A stretch of DNA of 64,000 nt from Allobosea sp. WAO (GCF_001509835.1 NZ_JXTJ01000004.1:620001-684000), one strand, 5' to 3'. Positions 53,047 to 62,686 are shown, numbered from the stretch's first letter. The notes: generated from the sequence alone by a model not told the origin. Translations and numbers: made by a program.

Positions 53047-54231
53047 ATGCCTTCGCCGTCCCCCGCCCCGCTGAACCCCGATCTCATCGACACCGCCACC
53101 CCGCCGATCCCCGAGGCGCAGGGCTGGGCGAGAGCCTATGACGGCCGTCGCGGCCCGCTGATCGACCTGTCCCAGGCCGTGCCGGGCTCGCCGCCGCCCG
53201 CGGCGCTGCTGGAGCGCCTCGCCGAGGCGGCCGGCCGCCCCGACCAGACCCGCTATGGCGCCATCACCGGCGACCTTGCCCTGCGCGAAGCCTATGCCGC
53301 CGAGACCAGCGCCTTCTATGGCGCGCCGATCGCGCCGCAGGAGATCGCGATCACCGCCGGCTGCAACCAGGCCTATGTCGTGACGATGATGGCTGTGGCC
53401 CACGCCGGCGACAATGTGCTGCTGCCGACGCCCTGGTACTTCAACCATGAGATGACGCTGAACATGCTCGGCGTCGAGCCGCGCCCGCTGCCCTGCGATC
53501 CCGAACAGGCCTTCGTGCCCGATGTCGCGACGGCCGAGAGCCTGATCGACGAGCGCACCCGCGCCATCGTGCTGGTAACCCCGAACAATCCGACCGGCGC
53601 GGTCTATCCGCCTGCCACCATCGCCGCCTTCGCCGCGCTCTGCCGGCGCCGCAAGATCTGGCTGGTGCTCGACGAGACCTATCGCGATTTCCTGCCGGAC
53701 GGGGCTGGCCGCTCGCATGAACTCTTCGCCGCAAGCGACTGGCGTGATTCGCTGATCGGCCTCTACAGCTTCTCCAAGGCCTATGCCGTGCCGGGCTGGC
53801 GGCTGGGCGCGATCACCGCCGGCGAAGCGGTCCTGGCGCAGATCGGCAAGGTGCTCGACTGCATCCAGATCAGCCCGGTCCGGGCCGGCCAGGGCGCCAT
53901 CGCCTGGGGCATCGACGGCATCCGCGCCTGGCGCGAGGCCAACCGCGCCGAGATCAATGCCCGAGCCGGTCTGTTCCGCCAGACGCTCGCGCCGCTCAAC
54001 GGCTGGAACGTCCTCGCCGCCGGCGCCTATTTTGCCTATCTGGCCCACCCCTTCGAAGGCGTGCCGGCGGCCGAGGTAGTGCGCCGCCTGGTTCAGGAGC
54101 GCGGCGTGCTCGCCCTCCCCGGCCCCTATTTCGGCCCCGGCCAGGAGCGGCATCTGCGCATCGCCATCGCCAATGTCGGCGCCGACCGGCTCGGCGAGCT
54201 CGGCGACCGGCTGCGGGGCTTCTCGCTCTGA
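53047..54231 (+). CDS. PLP-dependent class I/II aminotransferase
   Basis: A 394-aa fold-type I aminotransferase. It contains AITAGCNQAYVVTMMAVA, the Asn-Pro loop TPNNPTGAVYPP, DETYRDFLPD with the PLP-ring Asp, the PLP lysine in YSFSKAYAVPGWRLG, and the Arg in HLRIAIAN that binds the carboxylate. Start at 53047 (MPSPSPAPLNPDLID); the preceding 168 codons of open frame are antisense to the Sir2 gene. Substrate cannot be told; sequence is of the aspartate/aromatic-type group. Confidence 0.92.
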   Translation: MPSPSPAPLNPDLIDTATPPIPEAQGWARAYDGRRGPLIDLSQAVPGSPPPAALLERLAEAAGRPDQTRYGAITGDLALREAYAAETSAFYGAPIAPQEIAITAGCNQAYVVTMMAVAHAGDNVLLPTPWYFNHEMTLNMLGVEPRPLPCDPEQAFVPDVATAESLIDERTRAIVLVTPNNPTGAVYPPATIAAFAALCRRRKIWLVLDETYRDFLPDGAGRSHELFAASDWRDSLIGLYSFSKAYAVPGWRLGAITAGEAVLAQIGKVLDCIQISPVRAGQGAIAWGIDGIRAWREANRAEINARAGLFRQTLAPLNGWNVLAAGAYFAYLAHPFEGVPAAEVVRRLVQERGVLALPGPYFGPGQERHLRIAIANVGADRLGELGDRLRGFSL

Positions 54232-54257
54232 GCGCACAGCGCCCTTGAGCACTCCAA

Positions 54258-54380
54258 GGCCCTCATCCTGAGGAGCCATTCCGAAGGGAATGGCGTCTCG
54301 AAGGATATTTCAGGAGGCTCGGGAGACAGCTGGACCGTCCTTCGAGACGCAGCCTCTGGCTGTTCCTCGGGATGAGGACT
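54258..54380. repeat. Intergenic palindromic repeat, family C (copy 2)
   Basis: GGCCCTCATCCTGAGGAGCC at the left and GTTCCTCGGGATGAGGAC at the right, with inner GTCTCGAAGGATATTTC and GGACCGTCCTTCGAGACGC. It matches 27944-28097 and lies between two convergent genes. Confidence 0.85.
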
Positions 54381-54399
54381 GAGGGTCGAAAGGCGAGGC

Positions 54400-55602
54400 T
54401 CAGCCCTTCACCGCCGGGCAGCGGCTTTCGGAGAGCGGCCAGACGGTCTCGGACGGCTCGATCTTGCGCACGATCTCGAAATAGTCCCACGGCCCCTTCG
54501 AATCCGCCGGCTTTTTGACCCGGGCGAGATACATCTCGCGCAGCACGCGGCCATCGGCGCGGATCGTCGCGTCTTTGGTGAAGGCGTCGTTGATCGGCAT
54601 CGCCCGCATCGCGGCGGCGACCTTGTCGGGATCGTCGGTGCCGGCCTGTTTCACCGCCTTGAGATAGTGCAGCACCGAGCCATAGACGCCGGCATGCAGC
54701 ATGGAGGGCATCATCCCGGCCTTTTCCAGGAACTGCTTCGACCAGGCCCGCGAGGGCTCGTCGAGATCCCAGTAGGAAGCGGTCGTCAGATAGGTGCCCT
54801 GCGTCGCCTTGAGGCCGAGGCTGTGGACGTCCTGCAGGAAGAAGATCAGCGCCGCGAGGTTCTGCCCCTGCTCGGCCAGCCCGAACTCGCCGGCCTGCTT
54901 GATCGCGTTGACGGTGTCGTTGCCGGCATTGGCGATGCCGACGACCTTGGCGCCGGAGGACTGCGCCCGCAGCAGGAAGGAGGAGAAATCGGCATTGTTC
55001 AGCGGGTGGCGCACCGAACCGACGACCTTGCCGCCATTGGCCTCGACCACGTCGCTGGCATCCTTCTGCAACTGGTGGCCGAAGGCATAGTCCGAGGCCA
55101 GCATGAACCAGCTCGTCCCGCCGGCCTTGACCACGGCCGAGGCGGTGCCGCGCGCCACGCCATAGGTGTCGTAGGTCCAGTGGAAACCGTAGGGCGAGCA
55201 CTGCTCATTGGTCAGCGCCGTCGTGCCGGCGCCGGAATACATCACGATCCGCTTCTTTTCGCGGGCGAGCGACTGCAGCGCCAGCGCCACCGCCGAATTG
55301 GGCACGTCGACCACCGCGTCGACCTTGTCGACGTCGAACCATTGCCGGGCGATCGAAGTGCCGACATCGGCCTTGTGCTGATGGTCGGCGGCGACGATCT
55401 GGATCGGCTTGCCGAGCACGGTCGCGCCGAACTCCTTCAGCGCCAGCTCGGCCGCGATCACCGAGCCCTTGCCGCCGATATCGGCGGTGACGCCGCCCAT
55501 GTCGGTCAGCACGCCGATCTTCACGACATCGTCGCTGACCTGCGCCAGCGTCGGCAGATTGGCGAGCGCCAGCATGGCGCCGCCCAACAGAAGCGACCGC
55601 AT
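54400..55602 (-). CDS. ABC transporter substrate-binding protein (branched-chain amino acid/amide type)
   Basis: A 400-aa periplasmic binding protein of the LivJ/FmdD class. Start at 55602, after GGGAGGAATGTG; the signal peptide is MRSLLLGGAMLALANLPTLA. VKIGVLTDMGGVTADIGGKG begins the mature protein; ALTNEQCSPYGFHWTYDTYG and NADFSSFLLRAQSSGAKVVGIANAGNDTVNAIKQ are typical. Two Cys (EQCSP and the C-terminal SRCPAVKG) may form a disulfide. No permease or ATPase genes adjoin; it is paired with the upstream hydrolase gene (58 bp gap), which is in turn divergent from a MarR gene. Ligand unknown. Confidence 0.88.
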   Translation of the reverse strand: MRSLLLGGAMLALANLPTLAQVSDDVVKIGVLTDMGGVTADIGGKGSVIAAELALKEFGATVLGKPIQIVAADHQHKADVGTSIARQWFDVDKVDAVVDVPNSAVALALQSLAREKKRIVMYSGAGTTALTNEQCSPYGFHWTYDTYGVARGTASAVVKAGGTSWFMLASDYAFGHQLQKDASDVVEANGGKVVGSVRHPLNNADFSSFLLRAQSSGAKVVGIANAGNDTVNAIKQAGEFGLAEQGQNLAALIFFLQDVHSLGLKATQGTYLTTASYWDLDEPSRAWSKQFLEKAGMMPSMLHAGVYGSVLHYLKAVKQAGTDDPDKVAAAMRAMPINDAFTKDATIRADGRVLREMYLARVKKPADSKGPWDYFEIVRKIEPSETVWPLSESRCPAVKG

Positions 55603-55660
55603 CACATTCCTCCCGAGCTCGTTGTCTCGCCGGCTGCGACAAGCGCCGGCGTTCTTCACG

Positions 55661-56599
55661 TCAAAGACCCTTGGCCTCCAGCCAGGCGACGATCAGGGCC
55701 GCGATCTCGTCGCTGTTGTCCTCGCACATCGGCATATGGCCGTTGCCGGCGATCCCCCGCTCCGGCAGCCAGACGAATTCGGCGCCGAGATAGCGGGCCG
55801 TAGCCTCGTCGACCGCGCGCGGATGGCGCGGGTCGCTGTCGCCGGTGACGATCAGGATCGGATGCCCCGCCAGCGCCGCAGGATCCCCGATCCGCAAGCC
55901 TTTGCCGCCAATATTGAAGCGCTCGTTCATCAGGCGTGCGCTCTCGGGCACGATCGAGCGCCGATAGACCTCGAAGGCCTGTTTCGGGAAGCGCTCGGAG
56001 TTGGCCCAGTAGGCCCGCATGAATTCGGGCGGGATGAAGAGCGGCCTGTCCTCCTCGACCCGGACCGGGCAACCCAGGCTCTCATCATCCTTCAGCTTCG
56101 CCACCGCCTCGGCATCGTCGGGCAGCACAGGCAGGAGATTGGCCGGGCCGCCCGGCGCGACTCCGACGATTCCTGCGACCGCCTCCGGAGCCTGCTCGGC
56201 GATCCACCAGGCCATCGGCCCGCTCGCCGAATGCACCAGCAGCACCGCCGGCCCGACCTGCTCCAGCAGGCGCATCAACGAGGTCGCGATCTCCACTGTC
56301 GAAAGCGTCGCGAAATCCGGCCGCATCGGCGAGCGGCCATGGCCCGGCCAGTCCGGAACGAAGACCTCGCGGCCGGTGGCGGCGAAGGCATGTGCCCAGC
56401 CGGGCCGGCCATCGGGCGTCGTCAGATAGCAGGCGCCGGTATGGCCGCCGCCATGGACGAGCACGATGGGCAGGCGCCCGGCCCCGGCCGCACCGAGCCG
56501 GTCGACATAGATCGGATGGGCCTCGGTGCCCGAATAGAAGCATTGCCGTTGAAGCGCGCGCGAATGCGCCTGCCGCCCTGTGGCACCAGCCTGGTCCAT
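55661..56599 (-). CDS. Alpha/beta hydrolase
   Basis: A 312-aa enzyme with the alpha/beta-hydrolase fold. VLVHGGGHTGACY is the oxyanion-hole segment; the nucleophile elbow is LLVHSASGPMAWW (G-x-S-x-G variant HSASG); the acid may lie in VTGDSDPRH and the catalytic His in AGNGHMPMCEDN. Start at 56599, set by GGGAGGAGGCG; the frame extends seven codons further. It likely shares a transcript with the downstream binding protein gene, a pairing seen when a transported ester or lactone is cleaved; substrate unknown. Confidence 0.9.
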   Translation of the reverse strand: MDQAGATGRQAHSRALQRQCFYSGTEAHPIYVDRLGAAGAGRLPIVLVHGGGHTGACYLTTPDGRPGWAHAFAATGREVFVPDWPGHGRSPMRPDFATLSTVEIATSLMRLLEQVGPAVLLVHSASGPMAWWIAEQAPEAVAGIVGVAPGGPANLLPVLPDDAEAVAKLKDDESLGCPVRVEEDRPLFIPPEFMRAYWANSERFPKQAFEVYRRSIVPESARLMNERFNIGGKGLRIGDPAALAGHPILIVTGDSDPRHPRAVDEATARYLGAEFVWLPERGIAGNGHMPMCEDNSDEIAALIVAWLEAKGL

Positions 56600-56659
56600 C
56601 GCCTCCTCCCGGCGCGGCAAGGCCGTGCCATCTGTTGCCGAGGATGCTAGGACCGGCTC

Positions 56660-57196
56660 ATGGCGCGCGCAACAAAAAAGTCTAATGTGAGACTAATTCA
56701 ACAGGACGAGTCCGCCGGGCTGGACGCCGCGCAGCGGCGCGCCATCCTGGACGGGACGGCGATCCCGACCGCCTACAAGATCGGCTACGTCCTGAATTTC
56801 TATCGGGAGCCCTCTTTCCGCATGATCGAGACGGAGCTCGGGCTGACCCGGCCGGAGATCGTCATCCTGATCTTCCTGACCGTCCGCGACGGCGCGAGCG
56901 CGAGCGAGTTCTGCGAATTCTCCGGCCATCTCAAGGCGAGCGTCAGCCGCGCCGTGATCCTGCTCGACAAGAAGAAGCTGATCCGCCGGGAGCCCGACCC
57001 GGCCGACAATCGCCGCCAGCTGCTCTACCTCACGGCCGAGGGCCGGGCGCTCTACGAGCGCTACATCCCGATGCTGCAGGCGCGGGAGGCGGCAATGCTC
57101 GCCTGCCTCGACCCTGGCGAACGGGCGCAGCTCGGCAAGCTGCTCGACAAGCTCGCGACCCATGTCCCCGAATGGGGCTCCGCCTCCGATCTCTGA
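56660..57196 (+). CDS. MarR-family transcriptional regulator
   Basis: A 178-aa winged-helix regulator. The HTH region reads LTRPEIVILIFLTVRDGASASEFCEF and LKASVSRAVILLDKKKLIRREPDPADNRRQLLYLTAEGRALYERY, with the Asp-Arg-Arg wing of MarR proteins. It is divergent from the hydrolase and binding-protein genes and separated from them by only 60 bp, so it likely controls them. The start may be ATG 56660 or the in-frame GTG 56687; the palindrome at 56679-56694 then lies inside or just before the coding region. Confidence 0.9.
   Translation: MARATKKSNVRLIQQDESAGLDAAQRRAILDGTAIPTAYKIGYVLNFYREPSFRMIETELGLTRPEIVILIFLTVRDGASASEFCEFSGHLKASVSRAVILLDKKKLIRREPDPADNRRQLLYLTAEGRALYERYIPMLQAREAAMLACLDPGERAQLGKLLDKLATHVPEWGSASDL
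56679..56694. promoter_or_regulatory. Candidate MarR operator at the start of its own gene
   Basis: AGTCT-AATGTG-AGACT, perfect 5-bp arms with a 6-nt centre. It falls within the first codons from ATG 56660 or at the GTG 56687. The AT-rich centre and position fit a self-binding site. Confidence 0.5.
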
Positions 57197-57221
57197 CCGG
57201 AGGCGGCGGTCTCGGACGTCG

Positions 57222-57614
57222 TCAACGCAGCAGCGCCGCATAGCGGCCGCGATAGGCGAAGACGAGCAACGCGCCGCAGATGGCGACGATCGCCGCAACC
57301 GGAATCCCCTGCGGGTTGAGCTCGGCATGGAACAGCACGATCACCGTCATCACCGGCGCGATCAGCGCCAGCCCGAGCGCCGGCGCGATGTTGAGCAGCA
57401 GCAGGAGCCCGCCGACCAGGTTCACGCTCTTCAGCAGCGGCAGGAAGAATCTTGCCTGCTCCAGCGAGCGTTCCCAGGCGAGGCCGATTTCCGTCACCGG
57501 CGGATGGATCAGGTGATTACCGGTCGCCAGATACCAGAAGCCGTCGGCGGCACTGACCAGGAAGAGCAGGCCGAGGGCGGTCCGGGGCAGTGTGACCATT
57601 AGAAAATTGCGCAT
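57222..57614 (-). CDS. DoxX-like small membrane protein
   Basis: A 130-aa protein with four hydrophobic helices (about 5-25, 48-70, 75-95, 105-122). It is similar in layout to the DoxX family: LGLLFLVSAADGFWYL, a PPVTEIGLAWERSLEQARFFLPLLK stretch and VNLVGGLLLLLNIAPALGLAL. DoxX proteins are linked to thiosulfate/quinone oxidoreductase or to oxidative-stress membrane complexes, but this short form is not assigned. Divergent from the Tat-exported VOC gene. Confidence 0.7.
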   Translation of the reverse strand: MRNFLMVTLPRTALGLLFLVSAADGFWYLATGNHLIHPPVTEIGLAWERSLEQARFFLPLLKSVNLVGGLLLLLNIAPALGLALIAPVMTVIVLFHAELNPQGIPVAAIVAICGALLVFAYRGRYAALLR

Positions 57615-57713
57615 TGTCGGGGGTCTTGTCCGTTATGATGCGCCGGACGAATGCCGGCGCGGCTGCATTGCGACCGCCTGAGCGGATTTTGCCCCTCTCT
57701 CGCGCTTGTGACA

Positions 57714-57727
57714 TGCATCCGGATGCA
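57714..57727. promoter_or_regulatory. Perfect 14-bp palindrome in divergent promoter
   Basis: TGCATCC-GGATGCA, no mismatches, 49 bp before the VOC gene start and 100 bp before the DoxX-like start. It is the only long palindrome in this 160-bp spacer and a good regulator site. Confidence 0.55.
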
Positions 57728-57775
57728 AAGAATGCTCTGCACTGCCGCAGCGGCAATGCGCCGCGAGCGGAATGG

Positions 57776-58765
57776 ATGGCGATGACGATCGAACTGACCC
57801 GGCGGAAATTGTTGCGACTGGCCGGAACGGCCTCACTCGCCGTGGCCGCCGCCGCGGCCCGGGCGGAGGGAACGCCGACAGCCGGGGCGGGCACGATTGC
57901 GGCCACCGCCCCGGGCTTTGCCGGCAGCACGCCAATCCGCTGCGGCGCCATCGGCCTGCGCGTGCGCGATCTCGACCGGATGAGCCGCTACTACCAGTCC
58001 GTGCTCGGCTTCGCCGTCATCTCGGCCAGTGCGGATGGCGTCACGCTCGGGGCGGGCGGCGTCCCCCTCGTCTTCATGGAGGCGCGGCCACAGGCGCAGA
58101 TTGAACCGCGCAACGCCGCCGGCCTGTTCCACACCGCTTTCCTGATGCCCTCGCGTCGCGATCTCGCGCGCTGGCTCGTGCATGTCGCCCGCAACCAGAC
58201 GCCCCTCACCGGCTTCGCCGACCACAGCGTCAGCGAAGCCGTCTATCTCGACGATCCCGAGGGCAACGGCATCGAGGTCTATGCCGATCGCGACCCGCGC
58301 CTCTGGCGCTGGGAGGGCGAGCGCGTCGTGATGGGCACGCACCGGCTCGACGTCGACGGCATCCTTAGCCTCACCGACACCAGCCGCAACGACTACAGCT
58401 CGGCTCCCGCCGGGCTGCGCATCGGCCACATGCATTTGCGCGTCGGCGACATCCAGCAGTCCGAGAGCTTCTACCGCGACGCCATCGGCCTCGATTCGAC
58501 CTCGCGACGCGACACGGCCAGCTTCCTGTCTTCAGGGCGCTATCATCACCATGTCGCGCTCAACACCTGGAACAGCGCCGGCGCCGGCAGCCGCGACCTC
58601 GCGGCAACCGGTCTCGACTGGTTCTCGCTGGAGGTCGCCGATCCCCGCCTGCTCACGGCGCAGCGCGAACGCATGGCGCGCGCCGGGTTCGCTCCGACTG
58701 AGGTCGCACGCGGCTTCGAGAGCACCGATCCCTGGGGAACCCGGCTCAGGCTGGTCGGGGTCTGA
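57776..58765 (+). CDS. Tat-exported VOC (glyoxalase/extradiol dioxygenase-like) protein
   Basis: A 329-aa protein with two vicinal-oxygen-chelate domains after a Tat signal (LTRRKLLRLAGTASLAVAAAAARA). Module 1 (about 55-165): CGAIGLRVRDLDRMSRYYQSVLGF and VYLDDPEGNGIEVYADRDPRLW; module 2 (about 210-325): IGHMHLRVGDIQQSESFYRD, HHVALNTW and FESTDPWGTRLRLVGV. Candidate metal ligands are His (GHMHLRV), His (YHHHVAL) and a late acidic residue, as in catechol 2,3-dioxygenases. Export by Tat is unusual for this family. Start may be 57776 or 57782; the open frame to 57614 is not needed. Confidence 0.82.
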   Translation: MAMTIELTRRKLLRLAGTASLAVAAAAARAEGTPTAGAGTIAATAPGFAGSTPIRCGAIGLRVRDLDRMSRYYQSVLGFAVISASADGVTLGAGGVPLVFMEARPQAQIEPRNAAGLFHTAFLMPSRRDLARWLVHVARNQTPLTGFADHSVSEAVYLDDPEGNGIEVYADRDPRLWRWEGERVVMGTHRLDVDGILSLTDTSRNDYSSAPAGLRIGHMHLRVGDIQQSESFYRDAIGLDSTSRRDTASFLSSGRYHHHVALNTWNSAGAGSRDLAATGLDWFSLEVADPRLLTAQRERMARAGFAPTEVARGFESTDPWGTRLRLVGV

Positions 58766-58776
58766 CGCGCCCGGAA

Positions 58777-58873
58777 CCGTCATGCTCGCCCTCGTGGCGA
58801 GCATCCACGTCTCGAACACCGCATGTGAGCAAGGAAGACGTGGATGGTCGGGACGAGCCCGACCATGACGGGG
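58777..58873. repeat. Intergenic palindromic repeat, family B (copy 3)
   Basis: CCGTCATGCTCGCCCTCGTG, GAGCATCCACGTCTCG, then CGTGGATGGTCGGGACGAGC and CCGACCATGACGGG. Lies between the convergent VOC and gntK genes. Confidence 0.87.
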
Positions 58874-58938
58874 AAGGCTCAGGCGCAGCTAACGGCTGCC
58901 CTCACATCATCGCGCGGGAACAACGAAGCCAAAGCCGC

Positions 58939-59466
58939 TCAACCCAGCCGCAGCTCGCGCAAGACTTGATCGACGATCGCTTCCTTGCTGGCCTCGACCT
59001 GGACGACGAGCGGCTTCTCGTCCGCACCCGGCTCCTCCAGCGTCGCGAACTGGCTGTCGAGCAAGGCCGGCGGCATGAAGTGGTGCTGGCGCGCCGCCAT
59101 GCGCTGGCCGATCAGTTCGCGCGAGCCCCTGAGATAGACCAGCGTGACGTCGGGCCGGTCGCCGACGATGACGTCGCGATAGGCCTTCTTCAGCGCCGAG
59201 CAGGTGACGATGCCGTTGCCGCCGGTCGTGCGCAGCCCGTCGATCCAGGCCGCGATCGCCGCCAGCCAGGGCTTGCGGTCCTCGTCCGTCAGCGGCGTCC
59301 CGCTCGACATTTTTGCGACATTCTCGGGCGGGTGAAAGCTGTCAGCATCGCGGAAGGGCCAGCCGAGCCGCTCCGCCAGCCGCTCGCCGAGCGAGGTCTT
59401 GCCCGAACTCGCGACGCCCATGACGACGATGACGGCTGGCTTGCCGTTACTGTTCGAGACGCTCAT
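58939..59466 (-). CDS. gntK: Gluconokinase
   Basis: Phosphorylates gluconate to 6-phosphogluconate (175 aa). Walker A is VMGVASSGKTSLGERLA; DADSFHPPENVAKMSSGTPLTDEDRKPWL is the gluconate-kinase signature; CSALKKAYRDVI and LVYLRGS follow. Start at 59466, 4 bp after the gnd stop. Pairing with gnd means the product is passed straight to 6-phosphogluconate dehydrogenase. Confidence 0.95.
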   Translation of the reverse strand: MSVSNSNGKPAVIVVMGVASSGKTSLGERLAERLGWPFRDADSFHPPENVAKMSSGTPLTDEDRKPWLAAIAAWIDGLRTTGGNGIVTCSALKKAYRDVIVGDRPDVTLVYLRGSRELIGQRMAARQHHFMPPALLDSQFATLEEPGADEKPLVVQVEASKEAIVDQVLRELRLG

Positions 59467-59470
59467 TCGC

Positions 59471-60457
<987 letters not shown>

Positions 60458-60714
60458 CGCAAACGCTCCTGCTGCCGGGCCAAAGCCGGCTTTGGGCACG
60501 CTACATGCCCCGATGCCGGGCTGCGGGCAAGCGCGGCGCCCCCGCTTTCGGCAGCGTCCCAAAGGTCATTGCCGAGCGCTCGCAGGCTCCGGCCGCAGCC
60601 GATCACCAGCTTTTGAGCGTGTCCACCGGCGATCGAACGCTTGCCTAAATCCGGCGGGGGCCTTCTTTGTCGAACAGGCGCGCCTCTGCGCCGGCAGCGG
60701 CAGCAGGGAGCGTC

Positions 60715-62550
60715 ATGGCAGCGCAGGGCTTTTCTCCGGAGCTGGTTCAGGCCGTCGGGCTTCTGGGTGCGGGCGTCATCGCCGTCCCGATCTTCCGGCG
60801 GCTGAAGCTCGGCTCCGTCCTCGGCTATTTCGCCGGCGGCGTCCTGATCGGCCCTTCGGGAATTGGCCTGTTCCCGCATCCGGAAAGCGTGCTGCACCTC
60901 GCCGAATTCGGCGTCGTGATGTTCCTATTCATCATCGGGCTGGAGATGCAGCCGGCCCGGCTCTGGAATCTGCGCGGCGAGATCTTCGGCCTCGGTGTCG
61001 CTCAGGTCGGGCTCTGCGGCGCGCTTCTGACCGGCGTCGGCATTCTCGCCGGCCTTGCGCCGGCTGCCGCCTTCATCGCCGGCATGGGCTTCGTGCTCTC
61101 CTCCACCGCCGTCGTGATGCAGATGCTGAACGAGCGCGGCGAAGCCTCGACGCCGCACGGCCAGCAGGCGGTCTCGATCCTCCTGCTCGAAGACCTCGCC
61201 ATCGTGCCGCTGCTCGCCATCGTCGCGGTGCTGGCGCCGGCCAAGGCGGCCGGAAGCGGCGGGCTGATGCCGCTGCTGATCGGCGCCGGCTCGCTCGTCG
61301 GCCTCGTCCTCGCCGGCAAATACCTGCTCAACCCGATGTTCCGCCTGCTCGCCAATGCCCAGGCCCGCGAGGTCATGACCGGCGCGGCCCTGCTCGTCGT
61401 GCTCGGTTCGGCGCTCGCCATGCAGCTCGGCGGCCTCTCCATGGCGATGGGCGCCTTCCTCGCCGGCGTGCTGCTCTCGGAATCGACCTTCCGCCACCAG
61501 CTCGAGGCCGATATCGAGCCGTTCCGCGGCCTCCTGCTCGGCATGTTCTTCCTGGCGGTCGGCATGTCGCTCGATCTCAAGCTGATCGCCCAGGAATGGC
61601 GCGTCGTCGCGCTCGGCGTCGCCTCCTTCATGCTGGTCAAGGCAGCCGGCATCTTCATCGTCGCGAAGCTTTTCGGCACCCGCACGCGCGATGCGATCAC
61701 CCGCGTCGCGCTGTTCTCGCAGGGCGGCGAATTCGCCTTCGTGCTCTACGGCGCCGCCACCGCGGCCGGCATCTTCGATGCGAAGGTCAACGCCATCACC
61801 AGCGCCGTGGTGATCCTTTCCATGGCGCTCACCCCGCTCGTCGTCCTCCTGATCGACCGCTTCATGCCGGCCGAACGGGAATCGCTCGACGGCGTCGAGC
61901 ATGCGGAAGGGCTGGAGGGGCGCGTGCTCGTCGTCGGCTTCGGCCGCTTCGGACAGGTGGCGAGCCAGGGCCTCCTCGCCCGTGGCTTCAGCGTCTCGCT
62001 GATCGAGACCGATGTCGAGATGATCGAGGCCGCCGCGAGCTTCGGCTTCAAGGTCTATTACGGCGACGGCACCCGCGCGGACATCCTGCACGCCTCGGGC
62101 GCGCATCATGCCGAGGCGATCCTGGTCTGCGTCGAGAACCGCGACACCGCGAACGCGATCGTGCGGGTGGCCCAGGCCGAGTTCCCGCATGCAAAGCTCT
62201 TCGTCCGCTCCTTCGACCGCGGCCATTCCATGGACCTGATCCGCGCCGGGGTGGAGTACCAGATCCGCGAGACCTTCGAATCCGCCATGGTCTTCGGCGG
62301 CGAGGTCTTGCGCGCGCTGGGCGTGCCGGAGGACGAGGTCGTCGAGATCGTCGAGGATGTTCGCCGCCGCGACGCCGAACGGCTCGACCTCCAGGTCGCG
62401 AGCGACATCCATGCCGGCCTCGACCTGCTACACAGCAACCAGCCGACTCCCGCCCCGCTCACCAAGCCGAAGACGGTCGGCACGGTGATCGGTGATCTGC
62501 CGGACGTGGCCGTCGCCGGCATCGCCGCAGCACGGCCGCCGTCACCTTAG
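60715..62550 (+). CDS. Kef-type K+/H+ antiporter (KefB/KefC-like)
   Basis: Monovalent cation:proton antiporter-2 family, 611 aa. About 12 helices occupy 1-385: GSVLGYFAGGVLIGPSGIGLF, FLFIIGLEMQPARLW, GAFLAGVLLSES and FSQGGEFAFVLYG are family segments. An RCK/TrkA-N domain (about 405-525) follows: RVLVVGFGRFGQVASQGLLARG, the NAD-binding motif, and YGDGTRADILHASGAHHAEAILVCVEN. Start at 60715 after GGGAGC; a TTG at 60667 is unlikely. In E. coli Kef proteins are glutathione-gated; whether that holds here is unknown. Confidence 0.93.
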   Translation: MAAQGFSPELVQAVGLLGAGVIAVPIFRRLKLGSVLGYFAGGVLIGPSGIGLFPHPESVLHLAEFGVVMFLFIIGLEMQPARLWNLRGEIFGLGVAQVGLCGALLTGVGILAGLAPAAAFIAGMGFVLSSTAVVMQMLNERGEASTPHGQQAVSILLLEDLAIVPLLAIVAVLAPAKAAGSGGLMPLLIGAGSLVGLVLAGKYLLNPMFRLLANAQAREVMTGAALLVVLGSALAMQLGGLSMAMGAFLAGVLLSESTFRHQLEADIEPFRGLLLGMFFLAVGMSLDLKLIAQEWRVVALGVASFMLVKAAGIFIVAKLFGTRTRDAITRVALFSQGGEFAFVLYGAATAAGIFDAKVNAITSAVVILSMALTPLVVLLIDRFMPAERESLDGVEHAEGLEGRVLVVGFGRFGQVASQGLLARGFSVSLIETDVEMIEAAASFGFKVYYGDGTRADILHASGAHHAEAILVCVENRDTANAIVRVAQAEFPHAKLFVRSFDRGHSMDLIRAGVEYQIRETFESAMVFGGEVLRALGVPEDEVVEIVEDVRRRDAERLDLQVASDIHAGLDLLHSNQPTPAPLTKPKTVGTVIGDLPDVAVAGIAAARPPSP

Positions 62551-62579
62551 AGGAGGAAGGCCTCCGGCGGTGCGGCGCC

Positions 62580-62686
62580 GTCATTCCCGGGCGAAGCGCA
62601 GCGCAGACCCGGGAATCTCATGACGCGAAGGTGCAGGCCGGAGCCTCATCCGGCCTGAGATGGTCGGGTCAAGCCCGACCATGACG
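62580..62686. repeat. Intergenic palindromic repeat, family A (copy 4)
   Basis: GTCATTCCCGGGCGAAGCGC, GACCCGGGAATCTCATGACG, then GAGATGGTCGGGTCAAGCCC and GACCATGACG. Same structure as the copies at 11056, 20936 and 25594. It separates the antiporter gene from the convergent small gene. Confidence 0.87.

Noticed and set aside
53041..54279. 412-aa minus-strand frame over the aminotransferase
   Set aside because: Antisense to a complete PLP enzyme; product is Gly/Ala/Arg/Asp-rich without motifs.
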